Shown in pieces: positions 25,719 to 35,385 of a DNA stretch of 64,000 nt (the stretch's first letter is position 1; each line of letters opens with the position of its first letter). Location of the stretch: positions 1-64,000 of the forward strand of contig NZ_LGDW01000016.1 in the NCBI RefSeq assembly GCF_001280005.1, read 5' to 3'. Under the pieces are notes generated by a model. It did no database searches and was not told where the DNA came from. It worked only from the letters and a program-made list of their open reading frames with translations. Position numbers and translations under genes: made by a program. The DNA comes from Streptomyces sp. NRRL WC-3618 (GTDB taxonomy: Bacteria; Actinomycetota; Actinomycetes; Streptomycetales; Streptomycetaceae).

Positions 25719-28700
25719 TCAGGGAGTCGTTTGTGAGGGAGTCGCCGGCGCCGGACGCTTGAACATTCGCGTCGCCGTGATCTCGCTGTGCACGGCGTCC
25801 CCCTCCCCGGCCGGGGCCTGCTGCGGCAGCCCCGGCCGGAGGTGTTCCTCCACGCTGATGTACTTCAGCCCCGCGCGGAGGTCGGCGTCGTTGCGAAGGC
25901 GGATGACGAGGGGGAACTCGGCGAGCGCGGTCGTGTCGAACAGGCCTGTGGTGTACAGGAGTTGGACGCCGAGCGCGTCGGACACGGCTCGCTGGAGTTC
26001 GAGCAGGTAGGTCGCGTTGGCTCGCCCGATGGGGTTGTCGAGGAACAGCGTGCCGGCGTGGCGGTGCTTGTCGCGGCCCCGGTCGTTGCTGCGCAGCGCG
26101 GCCATCGTGCAGTACAGGGCGATGGCCGCGGTGAGCAGCTGACCGCCCGAGAACACGTCGCCCATCTGTCCGACCGGTACGCGCTCGGCGCGCAGTACGG
26201 CGTCGGGCTTGAGGATCTCGACGGCGATGCCCTTGGGCTGGAGGGCGGCGCCGACTCCCCTCAGGAGCAGGGACATGCCGTCCCGGCGCAGGTCGGAGTT
26301 CTTCTTCACGGCGGCGCGGGTCGCCTCGTCGATGACCTCGCCGAGCCGCTCGGTGAGTGTCGCCTGGTCGGGCTCCTCGAACCGGATGCGCAGGAACTCC
26401 TGCCCGGACCACTCGCCGAGCCCTTCGGGCAGCCGGGACAGCCGCTGCGCGGACCGCAGGGTGGCCAGCGCCGACTCCACCAGCCCCCGCAGCCGGTCCA
26501 CGATCGAGTCCCGGTTCCGCTCCAGCTGCGCCAACTCGTCGGTCAGGACCCGGAGTCGGGGAGCGAAGGCGTCCGCCCACTTCTGCGCGTGCTCGGGCAG
26601 CGCGGACGCGGGCAGTTCGCGGATCTGCTGGCGAGCGGGGGTGCGCACCGCCTCGTACCGCGTGGAGTTGGCATGCCGTACGAGGATGTCGCTCGCCTCG
26701 CGCACCGCGCCTTCGGCCGCGGACAGGTCGGCGGCGCAGCCGCGCAGGGAGCGGCGGGCCTCGGCGGCCGACTGCCGTGCCTCTTCCGGGTTTCCGGGGT
26801 AGGGCTCGGGGGCTTCGATCGCTTCGTCCACGGCCTGCTCACGCAGCAGGTCGCGGAGCATGGCGGCGATCTCGTCGAACCCGGAGGCCGCGTCCTCCGC
26901 CGCCCGGTGAGCGCCGAGGAGTTCGGCGTGCGCGTCCCTGGCCTGGGCCAACGCCTCGCTGCGGGACGCGAGTTCGGCGGTGGCGGTGCGCAGCAGGACC
27001 TGGGCCTGCTCGGCGTCGCGGGGGACGAGTTCCTCGGCGAGCTCGGCGTGCGCCTCGCCGCCCTCGGGCGCGTGCCGCTCGGCCGCGCCGCGCAGCCGTC
27101 CGAGCTGCTCGCTCGCCGTGGAGACGCGGGTCTCCAGGAGCTGAACGAGTTCCTCGGCCCGCGCGGAGGCGGCCTGCCGGGAGGGCCCATCCGAGCCTTC
27201 GGGTGACTGCAGCAGCTGCTCCGCGCGCGTGCGTACCTTGTTGCTCAGCCGGTCCAGCTCGGCGCGGCCGGCGCTCTCCTCGCTCTCGGACCGCGCCTGC
27301 TCCGCCCTCAGGTCGGCTCCGACGCCGACCTTCTCGTAGAGCTGGGAGGCGGCCCGGTAGGCCTCGCGGAGGGCGGGCAGCGACGATTTCGCGGCGTCCT
27401 CGTCGGCGTCCGGTACGTCGTCCGGGGCGCCCGCGATCTCCGCGCGCTCGGCGCGCAGGGCGCGGGCCGTGCGGCGCGCGTCATCGGCGGCGCGCTGGGC
27501 GGCGCGCCGGTCCTCGTCGGCGGACCGGGCTCGCTCCAGGCAGACCTGGGCGCGGGCCTCCGACTCGACGGCCTCGTCGGCGAGTTCACGCACCTTGACC
27601 TGCCAGCCGGCGCGTTCGCGCAACCGGTAGGCCAGTCCGGCTAGGGCGTCGGCGGCGCGGCGGGCCCGCTGGGCGGCCTCCTGCCGTTCGTCCCGCAGGC
27701 GGGACGCCTCGCTCGCCACCTCGTCGGCCTCGGCCCGCACGGTCCGTGCCTCGGCCAGCTCGGCCTCGGTCTCCTCGGCGAAGGCACGCGCGTCGTGCGC
27801 GGCCTGGGCCAGCTCCACGAGCCGTCCGGCCGGACAGCCCGTACGCCAGGAGGCGAGCCGTGCGGCCAGCTCCCGGTCCTTTCCGAGCCGCGCCGCGAGC
27901 GTGCGGATCTCCTCTTCCCGCTCGCCCGCCCGGGCCCGCAGCGCCTGCCGCTCCTCGTCGGCGGCGTGCTCGTCGTGCATGGCCGGGTTCGGCGGTACGA
28001 GGAACACGTCGCCGTCGCCCGGTCCGGGCGCCGGAGTGGGGGCGAGCAGGGCGGCTGCCGTACCGACCGCCACGGCCGACCGGGGCAGCAGGGCCGCGTC
28101 ACAGAGGGCGTCGCGGGCACGCGCGTGTGTGCCCGGGTCGGTGATGATGACGCCGTCGACGAGTTCGGGGCGGGCGGCCAGTACGCGCGCGTGGTCGGTG
28201 GGGTCGACGGCCTGGGCGAGATAGCGCCAGCCGGGCAGCGCGGGGATGCCGTGCTCGCCGAGGAACTCGACGGTGGCCAGCACATCGGGGCCGGGCGGCA
28301 GTAGCCCACCGTCACCGAGCGCCCCGAGGATCCGGGCGTCGTCGGCCGCGGCGGTCCGCAGTTCGAAGAGCTGCCGCTCGGCGGAGGTGACACCGTCGTC
28401 GAGCAGTTCGCGGAGTTCGTCGGCGAAGCGGTCCAGTTCCTCGGGGGTCAGGGGGCCCTCGGCGAGTGCCCGGGACGCGCCCTTCCCGGCGGAACGGGCC
28501 GTGGCCCCGCCGGACCCGTCAGTCGTCTCGCCGGCGCTGCTGTCGCCCTCGCTCGCGCCCTGCTGGTGCGGCAGCGCGGTCCGGGCTCGCTGCCGCGCTC
28601 CGCCGGTGGACGGCAGGCTCAGCAGCTCGGCGAGCCGTTCCTCGGCCGCGAGGGCTTCGGCGGTGCGCCGCTCGGCGTCGTACGCGCGCTCGGCCGCGGT

Positions 28701-30452
28701 GGCGGCGTCCGCCGCGCGGGCCGCCGTCAGCTCCGCGCGGGACTCGGCGGACGCCGCCTCACGCGCGTGCTCGGAAGCCCGCCGGGACGCATCACGGGCG
28801 GTGTCCCAGGCCTCTACGGCTGTCTTCTCGGCGTCGCTGGCGGCGAGCGCGGCCCGCGCCGGATCCGCGTCGGGAGCGCTGTCGTCGAGCCAGCCCGCGC
28901 GCACCGCCTCGGCGGTCTCCTGTTCGACCTCGCTGAGCCGCTGCCGCAGGTGCCCGACCTCGCTGCGGGCGCGCTGTGCCTCGGTGGCGGCGGCGGTGGA
29001 GTCCCGGTGGGCGGCCTCACCGACTTCCTGGAGGACGGCGGACCGCTCCTCCTCCTCGTTGGCGAGCGCCTCCGCGCCGTCCGCCGCCGACTGCAGTGCC
29101 CGTACGAGGTCGACAGCGGCCTTGGCGCGGGCGGCGAGCGCCGGGGCCGCGTCCCGCTCGGCCTCGCGGATCGCGACGGCCACGCGCGCGGAGCGGTCGG
29201 CGGCGGCGCGATGGCGCAGGACGACCTCGGCGGCCTGCCAGGCGGAGTGCATGGTGCGCGCGTCGGCGAGTTCGCGCTTCTGCGCGGCCGCCGTCTTCTC
29301 CGCTGCCGCGAGAGCCAGGGAAGCGTGCTGGAAGGCGAGTTCGGCGGCGATCAGCGCGCTGCGTTCCCGCGCGCCCTCGGAATGGGTGACGGTGTACGCC
29401 GCGGCGGTGACCCGCTGGGCGAGGTCGCCGGCCCGGACGCGTTCCTGGACGCCCCGCGCGGACAGCCGCCGGGCGAGCGTGCGCGTCCGCCGTTCCGCAC
29501 CCGCGTGGACGTCCCGCGCGCGGGAACGCGTTTCCGTGGCCTCGACGATCCGGCCGAGCAGGTCCACGGATCCGGCGGTGAAGTCCCGTTCGGCGATCAG
29601 TTCGGACCGTCGCCCCAGCTTGTTGCCGAACCCGCCGACCAGGTCGGCGAGTCCGTCGGTGTCCCGGGTGTCGGTGACCGCGCGCAGCAGCAGGTCGGTG
29701 AAGTCGGAGTCCTTCTTGACCGCGAAGAGGCCGGCGGCCTCACCCTCGTCGGCGTTCATCTCCCGCTGGTAGCGGAAGAGTTCGGGGTCGAGACCCAGCT
29801 CCCCCAGATGCTCGTTCCAGCGGTCGTGGATCTCCTCCCAGTGCACTTCGAGGTGCGGGTACACCTTGCCCGCCTCAGTGATCGCGTCCCGGAAGCCCTT
29901 CATCGTCCGGCGCCGTCCTCGGGCACCGGAGACGCCCTCCACCGGCGGCCGTACGGCGGTGGACTCGGCGACGGGAAGGTTGTCGAGGCTCAGCCCGGGG
30001 CCGGGCCGGAACGAGTACCAGGCCTCGGCGAACTTCCGCGGATCGTTGGAGACCTGCCGTCCCCGCCACTCGCTCGCCTTTCCGACCACCACCAGCTCAC
30101 CGGTGAGCGTGTGCTGCCACTCCAGGGCCACATGCCCGCAGTCGTCGGCGAGCAGGAACTTGCGCAGCACACCGGAACTGGCGCCACCGAGCGTGTTGCG
30201 GTGCCCGGGCAGCATCACGGAGAAGATCAGCTTGAGGAGTACGGACTTGCCGCCACCGTTCTCCAGGAAGAGCACGCCCGCGGGAGCGGGCCGGCGCGGC
30301 GGTCCTACGGGCTCGTCCTCGAAGAACTCCGCCTGGGTGGGCGCGGGGTCGGGCACCGGCTTGCCGACACCCCGCAGGTCAAGCACAGTGTCGGCATAGC
30401 GCGCACCGGCAGGACCGATGGAGTAGAGGCGGACCCGGGACAGCTCGTACAT
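25719..30452 (-). CDS. Large SMC/MukB-like ATPase (JetC-like)
   Basis: This 1577-residue protein has the plan of MukB/MksB/JetC proteins. The ATPase head is split: an N-terminal Walker A variant, ENGGGKS at residues 64-70, and a C-terminal part with the ABC signature SGGQ (1435-1438) and Walker B LFLDNP. Two long Ala/Glu/Arg-rich coiled coils (about 280-620 and 860-1290) flank a globular hinge near residues 700-850. Such proteins form rings that extrude DNA loops. At the usual catalytic glutamate after Walker B Asp1472 there is Asn1473. It is the third gene after the JetA-like and JetB-like genes; no JetD nuclease gene follows, as the next gene is the convergent GMC oxidoreductase. Confidence 0.85.
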   Translation of the reverse strand: MYELSRVRLYSIGPAGARYADTVLDLRGVGKPVPDPAPTQAEFFEDEPVGPPRRPAPAGVLFLENGGGKSVLLKLIFSVMLPGHRNTLGGASSGVLRKFLLADDCGHVALEWQHTLTGELVVVGKASEWRGRQVSNDPRKFAEAWYSFRPGPGLSLDNLPVAESTAVRPPVEGVSGARGRRRTMKGFRDAITEAGKVYPHLEVHWEEIHDRWNEHLGELGLDPELFRYQREMNADEGEAAGLFAVKKDSDFTDLLLRAVTDTRDTDGLADLVGGFGNKLGRRSELIAERDFTAGSVDLLGRIVEATETRSRARDVHAGAERRTRTLARRLSARGVQERVRAGDLAQRVTAAAYTVTHSEGARERSALIAAELAFQHASLALAAAEKTAAAQKRELADARTMHSAWQAAEVVLRHRAAADRSARVAVAIREAERDAAPALAARAKAAVDLVRALQSAADGAEALANEEEERSAVLQEVGEAAHRDSTAAATEAQRARSEVGHLRQRLSEVEQETAEAVRAGWLDDSAPDADPARAALAASDAEKTAVEAWDTARDASRRASEHAREAASAESRAELTAARAADAATAAERAYDAERRTAEALAAEERLAELLSLPSTGGARQRARTALPHQQGASEGDSSAGETTDGSGGATARSAGKGASRALAEGPLTPEELDRFADELRELLDDGVTSAERQLFELRTAAADDARILGALGDGGLLPPGPDVLATVEFLGEHGIPALPGWRYLAQAVDPTDHARVLAARPELVDGVIITDPGTHARARDALCDAALLPRSAVAVGTAAALLAPTPAPGPGDGDVFLVPPNPAMHDEHAADEERQALRARAGEREEEIRTLAARLGKDRELAARLASWRTGCPAGRLVELAQAAHDARAFAEETEAELAEARTVRAEADEVASEASRLRDERQEAAQRARRAADALAGLAYRLRERAGWQVKVRELADEAVESEARAQVCLERARSADEDRRAAQRAADDARRTARALRAERAEIAGAPDDVPDADEDAAKSSLPALREAYRAASQLYEKVGVGADLRAEQARSESEESAGRAELDRLSNKVRTRAEQLLQSPEGSDGPSRQAASARAEELVQLLETRVSTASEQLGRLRGAAERHAPEGGEAHAELAEELVPRDAEQAQVLLRTATAELASRSEALAQARDAHAELLGAHRAAEDAASGFDEIAAMLRDLLREQAVDEAIEAPEPYPGNPEEARQSAAEARRSLRGCAADLSAAEGAVREASDILVRHANSTRYEAVRTPARQQIRELPASALPEHAQKWADAFAPRLRVLTDELAQLERNRDSIVDRLRGLVESALATLRSAQRLSRLPEGLGEWSGQEFLRIRFEEPDQATLTERLGEVIDEATRAAVKKNSDLRRDGMSLLLRGVGAALQPKGIAVEILKPDAVLRAERVPVGQMGDVFSGGQLLTAAIALYCTMAALRSNDRGRDKHRHAGTLFLDNPIGRANATYLLELQRAVSDALGVQLLYTTGLFDTTALAEFPLVIRLRNDADLRAGLKYISVEEHLRPGLPQQAPAGEGDAVHSEITATRMFKRPAPATPSQTTP

Positions 30453-30526
30453 GGCGGACTCTCGTAGTCGTAAGGGAGTAGTCGGGTAAGGGAGGGTCAG
30501 GCTGGGGGGAAGGGAGCCGGCAGCGG

Positions 30527-31411
30527 TCAGGAGTGGTGGAACGGCAGCCCGGCGTCGGCCACCAGCTCGAGGTCGTCGGTGTCCTCGGCGGGCAGCAGAG
30601 TCGGTGTCCCGTCGGTGACCGGCACGACACCCAGCTCCAGCAGCTCGGCCATGGCGGCGTTTCCGGCCATGTCCCGCACCTGGAGCTGGTAACGGGCCGT
30701 CGTCCGATACGTACCGCCGTTGTCGTCACCCGTGCGCTGAAGGAAGCCGGAGTCGGTGAGGAAGACCACGGCCTTGCCGACGATGCCGGTTGTCGAACCG
30801 GCCGGTCTCCTCGCGTCCTTGGTGGCTCCCGTCGCGCTGCGCCGCATCCAGATCCGCCAGGCGGCCTCGAGTCCCGGGGCGTCGGTGACCGGGTCGGTGT
30901 TCTCGCCCTCTGCCTCTGCCCGCTCCTCCAGCCGTCGGCAGGCCTGCCGTACGAAGGCCTCGACCCCGTTGACGGTGACGCGCCCGATGTAGCCGTCGTC
31001 GGCGAGATCCTCGGGTCTCGGAAACGCCATGGCGGCGACGGCGAGATGGGCGAGCCCGTGCAGAAAGCGGTCCGAGCCGTCGGCGGACGTACGACGGGCG
31101 TAGTCGCCCATCCGCACGGCGAAGACGGAGTCCTCGGCGGCGGTGACGGCCATCCCCGCGCGCGGGGACACCTCCAGCACGATCAGCCCCAGCCCGGCGG
31201 CCACGGCGTCGGCGAGCCGGGCGAACGCCGGGTCCTCGCGATACCGCCGCAGCAGCTCGGCGTACTCCTGGTCCCGGGCGGGCTGAAGCCTGGGCTGCAG
31301 CCCGAAGGCCACCAGCCGGGCGGCGTCAGCGGCATCGCCAGGAGTAATCACGGCAGCGGCCGCCGGCGCGGCAACAGCTTCCGGCTCACTCCAGTCGACC
31401 TGCTCGTTCAC
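30527..31411 (-). CDS. MukE/JetB-like partner of the SMC complex
   Basis: The 294-residue soluble protein lies between the kleisin-like gene and the SMC-like gene, where MukE, MksE or JetB is normally encoded. The C-terminal third looks like winged-helix material (GIVGKAVVFLTDSGFLQR and YRTTARYQLQVRDMAG), which fits the MukE group. The assignment rests mainly on order, size and fold appearance because the family is very divergent. GAGGAG precedes the GTG start. The gap to the SMC gene is 74 bases, and to the upstream gene 142 bases, which holds a dispersed repeat. Confidence 0.65.
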   Translation of the reverse strand: MNEQVDWSEPEAVAAPAAAAVITPGDAADAARLVAFGLQPRLQPARDQEYAELLRRYREDPAFARLADAVAAGLGLIVLEVSPRAGMAVTAAEDSVFAVRMGDYARRTSADGSDRFLHGLAHLAVAAMAFPRPEDLADDGYIGRVTVNGVEAFVRQACRRLEERAEAEGENTDPVTDAPGLEAAWRIWMRRSATGATKDARRPAGSTTGIVGKAVVFLTDSGFLQRTGDDNGGTYRTTARYQLQVRDMAGNAAMAELLELGVVPVTDGTPTLLPAEDTDDLELVADAGLPFHHS

Positions 31412-31453
31412 GGCTGAGACTCCTCGGGGTTCTGATAATCGGACGGGCGGGCA

Positions 31454-31533
31454 GGCGCCCCTACAGGGGCGCGGGGCTGTGACATGTGCGGCTCCGCCGC
31501 GTGGGCGCGAACAGCCACAACGGGCCCGCAGCC
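31454..31533. repeat. Dispersed Streptomyces intergenic repeat inside the SMC operon
   Basis: The stretch starts with a hairpin (GCGCCCCT at 31455-31462 with AGGGGCGC at 31465-31472). It continues through GCGGGGCTGTGACATGTGCG and GGCTCCGCCGCGTGGGCGCG to CAGCCACAACGGGCCCGCAG. I recognise this string as one that recurs between genes in many Streptomyces genomes. It sits between the jetA-like and jetB-like genes. Its function is unknown to me. Confidence 0.7.
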
Positions 31534-31553
31534 AGGCGACAACCTCAGCCCCA

Positions 31554-33080
31554 TCACGCCGCCTCCGACCTGCCCGCAGCCATCCCCACCGTGTCCAGCA
31601 ACGCCACCCCCACGATCAGATCCGCGCCTCCGAACTCCGGATCATCCAGCTCCATCCCGTCATCGACAGCGAACAACAACTTCTCCTCGCCCTGCCGATA
31701 GGCCGTCCCGACCGGCGGACTGGCCGCGTGCACGGCCAACAGGGCCACCAGGTAGGGAAGTTCCGTGTCCTGGAGGCGCGCCTCGGCCAGCAACCCCGAC
31801 AACCGCCGAGGCGCGTCCGCGGGCAGATCCAGCAACTCCATCGCCGCCGCCAGCTGCTCCTCGCTGAACCGGCTGTCGTCCGGCGTGGCGATCAGATCCG
31901 GCTCCGGCATCTCCGCGCCGAGGTGCTCCCGCTCCACCGGCGGCGTCAGGAGGATGTCCACGAGGTCGCCCACGCGGACCGACACCGGCGTACGAAGTCC
32001 CGTCCCGCGCGCGAAGAACGCGTCCGTGACCCGCACCGCCGCCTCCAGGGGCAACGGCAGCAGAGGGGCGACCAGATGGCCGTACAGGTCGATTCCCGAG
32101 GACGTCATCGGCGTCGCGAAGGCCTGCCGGTCCTGCTCGGCGCGGAACAGCGGGCCCGCCTCCAGCAGGCGGGACTGGAGCAGCGTGTGCCGCCGGATGC
32201 AGTCCTTCACGATGTCGACGAGTTCGGCGGCGCGCCGCTTCTGCTCCGGGTCCTCGGACTCGTCGCGGGCCTTGCGGATGTTGGTCAGGATCGCGTTCTC
32301 ATGGCGGTAACGGTCGGCGACATGGTCGAGCGCCTCGGCGATCATGTCGGGGACGGTCTGGAGCCAGTCCACCGCGCGCACGTTGCGCCGGGTCGCGTCC
32401 AGGGCCCTGCGCAGGGTCTCCGAGTACTGCACGGTCCGGTAGCGGGCCTGCTCGGCGGCGAGCTGGGCGTCGGCCAGCCTGCCCCGGCTGATCAGCACCT
32501 CCAGCTTGACCTCGGCGGCGATCTGGGCGCTGGTGACATCGGTGTCGAGGGCGCCGACGAGTACGTTGACCGCTTCGTCCGTCGTACGGAGGTAGACGCT
32601 GCCGCCGTATCCCGGGACCTCCTCGATCAGCTTGAAGTCGTAGTCGCGGCGCACATACGTGCCGTCCTGGGTGAACGTGCCGTACACGGCCCGGAAGCCT
32701 CGGTCGACGCTGCCGACGTTGATCAGGTTCTCCAGGACCCAGCGGGCGACACGCTCGTGCTCGGTGGCGGGCCGCTGGGGGGCTTGGGCAGCGATGCGCG
32801 GGACGAGGCGGGCGACGATCTGGTCATGGTCGGCGCCGGTGTCGAAGTCCATGTTCAGGGTGACCAGGTCGATGGCCGAGAGGGCCACCTCCGCCATGCC
32901 GTACACCGAGTACTCGCCCGCGAGATTCGCCTTGCGCGCGTCCAGGTCGTGGAGCGGGGCGGTGCAGGCGAGCGCGCGTAGGCGGCGCGCCAGTCCTTCG
33001 TCGGCGGCCGGGCCCGGAGCGGGGCGCGGCCCCGCGCTGAGCTGGGGCGGAACGCTGTCCGTCGATGCAGGCGAAGTCAC
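31554..33080 (-). CDS. MukF/JetA-like kleisin of the SMC complex
   Basis: The protein of about 508 residues is soluble and mostly helical, with an N-terminal winged-helix-like part, a long helical centre (including RIAAEVKLEVLISRGRL-type segments near residue 190) and a C-terminal part rich in short helices. Size, helical content and first position before the MukE-like and MukB-like genes fit a MukF/MksF/JetA kleisin. The start is uncertain: the frame opens at a TTG at 33110, but I prefer the GTG at 33080. No ribosome binding site is clear at either, so a leaderless start is possible. The name is inference from operon order more than from motifs. Confidence 0.65.
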   Translation of the reverse strand: MTSPASTDSVPPQLSAGPRPAPGPAADEGLARRLRALACTAPLHDLDARKANLAGEYSVYGMAEVALSAIDLVTLNMDFDTGADHDQIVARLVPRIAAQAPQRPATEHERVARWVLENLINVGSVDRGFRAVYGTFTQDGTYVRRDYDFKLIEEVPGYGGSVYLRTTDEAVNVLVGALDTDVTSAQIAAEVKLEVLISRGRLADAQLAAEQARYRTVQYSETLRRALDATRRNVRAVDWLQTVPDMIAEALDHVADRYRHENAILTNIRKARDESEDPEQKRRAAELVDIVKDCIRRHTLLQSRLLEAGPLFRAEQDRQAFATPMTSSGIDLYGHLVAPLLPLPLEAAVRVTDAFFARGTGLRTPVSVRVGDLVDILLTPPVEREHLGAEMPEPDLIATPDDSRFSEEQLAAAMELLDLPADAPRRLSGLLAEARLQDTELPYLVALLAVHAASPPVGTAYRQGEEKLLFAVDDGMELDDPEFGGADLIVGVALLDTVGMAAGRSEAA

Positions 33081-33203
33081 GCTGCACAGACTAGGTCCTC
33101 GGTCTGACAACGACCCAAACGACTCAGAAGCGGCCCGCCGTCACCCCGCCACCGTGCCGTTCACGCCTGCTGGAACGCCGCAGGTCCAAAACCCCGTACC
33201 GGC

Positions 33204-33899
33204 TTACCCGTCCTCGCCGACCCGCCGCCCGTAGACCTCCACGACCCGCTTGAGGGAGTCGTCGAGATAGACCGAAAGCAGCCCCTCGGCAAGCTCCCGG
33301 TCGCCCGTCCGGAGGGCTCGCAGTATCTGCTCGTTGCGTGCGAGGTAGGGCTCGTGCAGGCGTCGCGGGTCGTCCACGACGTGGAAGGCGAGGCGCAGTT
33401 CGGCGAAGACGCTGCGCATCAGCTCGTCGGTGCGGGCGCTGCCGGCCAGTGCGACGAGTCGGCTGTGGAAGTGGATGTTGGCCGTACCCAGCCCTTTCCA
33501 GTCACCCTCGCGCGCCGCTCGCTGCCCCTCCTCGACGGCCGCCGAGAGGTCCTCCAGGGCGTACGGCGGCTCGCCGAGGCCTCGGACGACGGCGCACTCG
33601 ACGAGGGCGCGGGTGCGGTAGATGTCCTCGACGTCCTCGACCGTGAGGACTCGTACGAAGACGCCTCTGTTGAGTTCGTGGATCAGCAGGCGTTCGTGCG
33701 TGAGCAGCCGGAACGCCTCGCGCAACGTGTTGCGGGAGACGCCGAGGGCTCCGCCGATGCTGTCCTCGGAGAGCCGGGTCCCTGGCGGGAAGTACCCGTC
33801 GGCGATACGGCTCCTGAGGATGTCCGACACCCGCTCGGCGGTACTGGTGCGCCCGAGGAGGGCGCGGTCGTCGGCCAGTCCCGTCAGCTGCTCTGCCAT
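33204..33899 (-). CDS. GntR-family regulator, FadR subfamily (FCD domain)
   Basis: The 231-residue protein has an N-terminal winged helix (PPGTRLSEDSIGGALGVSRNTLREAFRLL, about residues 38-66) and an all-helical FCD ligand domain with the usual metal-binding His/Asp positions (NIHFHSRLVAL). It diverges from the MFS-DUF1445-pxpABC operon and a perfect palindrome lies between them, so it is probably the repressor of 5-oxoproline use. Its ligand may be 5-oxoproline, glutamate or a metal-bound acid. The ATG at 33899 is the only good start. Confidence 0.88.
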   Translation of the reverse strand: MAEQLTGLADDRALLGRTSTAERVSDILRSRIADGYFPPGTRLSEDSIGGALGVSRNTLREAFRLLTHERLLIHELNRGVFVRVLTVEDVEDIYRTRALVECAVVRGLGEPPYALEDLSAAVEEGQRAAREGDWKGLGTANIHFHSRLVALAGSARTDELMRSVFAELRLAFHVVDDPRRLHEPYLARNEQILRALRTGDRELAEGLLSVYLDDSLKRVVEVYGRRVGEDG

Positions 33900-33947
33900 G
33901 CCCGGAATTCAATCGCAGATACGAGAACGAAACAACACAGGTATTGA

Positions 33948-33966
33948 AGGATCGTTCAACGATCCT
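33948..33966. promoter_or_regulatory. Perfect palindrome, probable operator of the GntR regulator
   Basis: AGGATCGTT-C-AACGATCCT is a perfect 9-base inverted repeat with one central base. It lies about 50 bases upstream of the regulator start and 100 bases upstream of the MFS gene. GntR/FadR regulators bind short palindromes of this kind in divergent promoters. Confidence 0.7.
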
Positions 33967-34065
33967 CTACCTTGCTTGACAGGCGCCGCTGGATCCACGC
34001 GGTACCGGTCTCTTCCGCACCGCTCATCCCTGAAGCACCCTCCGTCCCTCACCTGCGAGGTGCAC

Positions 34066-35385
34066 ATGAGCACGACCCCTCCGCCACCGGCTCTGCCCAC
34101 CGAAACCCGCCCCGGTGCGGGTGAGCCCGCCGTCGACGAAGGCGCGTTCGCCTGGCTGCGGGCGCTGGGCCCGCGAGGCCGCCGCGCATTCGGCGGCGCG
34201 TTCGGCGGCTACGCCCTGGACTCGTACGACTACTTCACACTGCCGTTGAGCATGGTGGCGCTGTCCGCGTACTTCGGCCTGGACAGTGGCCAGACCGGTC
34301 TGTTCACCACGGTCACCCTGGTTGTCTCCGCGATCGGCGGCGCCGGAGCGGGCGTGCTCGCGGACCGGATCGGCCGGGTCAGGGCGCTGATGATCACCGT
34401 GATCACGTACGCCGTCTTCACCGTCGCCTGCGGCTTCGCGCCCAACTACGAGACGCTGCTGGTGTTCCGCGCTCTTCAGGGCCTCGGTTTCGGGGGTGAG
34501 TGGGCCGTCGGCGCGATCCTGGTGGCCGAGTACGCGAGCCCGAAGCACCGCGGCCGCACACTCGGCGCGATCCAGAGTTCCTGGGCGGTGGGCTGGGGAC
34601 TGGCCGTGATCGTCTACACCACGGTCTTCTCGTTCGTCGACGACGATCTGGCCTGGCGCGTGATGTTCTGGACCGGCGCCCTGCCCGCGCTGCTGGTCAT
34701 CTGGGTGCGCCGCTCGGTGCACGACGCGCCCCGGGCGGTCGCCGAGCGCGAGACGAACCCCAGGAAGGGGTCGATCGCGGAGATCTTCAGGCCCGGTACG
34801 CCCGAGGCCCCCGGCCTGCTGCGCACCACGCTCTTCGCGTCCCTGCTGTCCACCGGTGTCCAGGGCGGCTACTACACCCTCGCGACTTGGGTGCCGACCT
34901 ACCTGAAGACGGAGCGAGGACTGTCGGTCGTCGGCACCGGTTCCTACCTCACGTTTCTGATCTCCGGCGCCTTCATCGGCTATCTGACCGGCGGATACCT
35001 CACCGACCGGATCGGCCGCAAGCGCAACATCTGGCTGTTCGCGGTCCTCTCGGCGCTCTGCGTCCTCGCGTACGCGAACATCCCCGACGGCTCCAACAAC
35101 CTTCTCCTGGCGCTCGGTTTCCCGCTCGGGTTCTGCATGTCGGCGATCTTCAGCGGCTTCGGCTCCTATCTGAGCGAGCTGTACCCGACCGCCGTACGCG
35201 GCACGGGACAGGGCTTCACCTACAACACGGGCCGGGCCGTCGGCGCCGTCTTCCCCACCACGGTCGGTTTCCTCGCCGACAGTTGGGGCGTGGGCGGTGC
35301 GCTGGTATTCGGCGCCATCGGATACGGCATCGCCGCACTGGCCCTGCTCGGGCTGCCGGAGACTCGCGGAAAGGAACTTCAGTGA
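34066..35385 (+). CDS. MFS transporter of the organic-acid/aromatic-acid symporter type
   Basis: The 439-residue protein has twelve hydrophobic helices. It carries MFS signatures after helix 2 ([10 protein letters not shown]) and after helix 8 ([10 protein letters not shown]), and the segment [18 protein letters not shown] is typical of the metabolite:H+ symporter group. I start at the ATG at 34066, with GAGGTG before it; the frame upstream to 33622 overlaps the regulator and is not real. It is the first gene of the pxp operon, and its stop overlaps the next start. It probably imports 5-oxoproline or a related acid; B. subtilis has an NRAMP-type transporter at the same place. Confidence 0.87.
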   Translation: MSTTPPPPALPTETRPGAGEPAVDEGAFAWLRALGPRGRRAFGGAFGGYALDSYDYFTLPLSMVALSAYFGLDSGQTGLFTTVTLVVSAIGGAGAGVLADRIGRVRALMITVITYAVFTVACGFAPNYETLLVFRALQGLGFGGEWAVGAILVAEYASPKHRGRTLGAIQSSWAVGWGLAVIVYTTVFSFVDDDLAWRVMFWTGALPALLVIWVRRSVHDAPRAVAERETNPRKGSIAEIFRPGTPEAPGLLRTTLFASLLSTGVQGGYYTLATWVPTYLKTERGLSVVGTGSYLTFLISGAFIGYLTGGYLTDRIGRKRNIWLFAVLSALCVLAYANIPDGSNNLLLALGFPLGFCMSAIFSGFGSYLSELYPTAVRGTGQGFTYNTGRAVGAVFPTTVGFLADSWGVGGALVFGAIGYGIAALALLGLPETRGKELQ

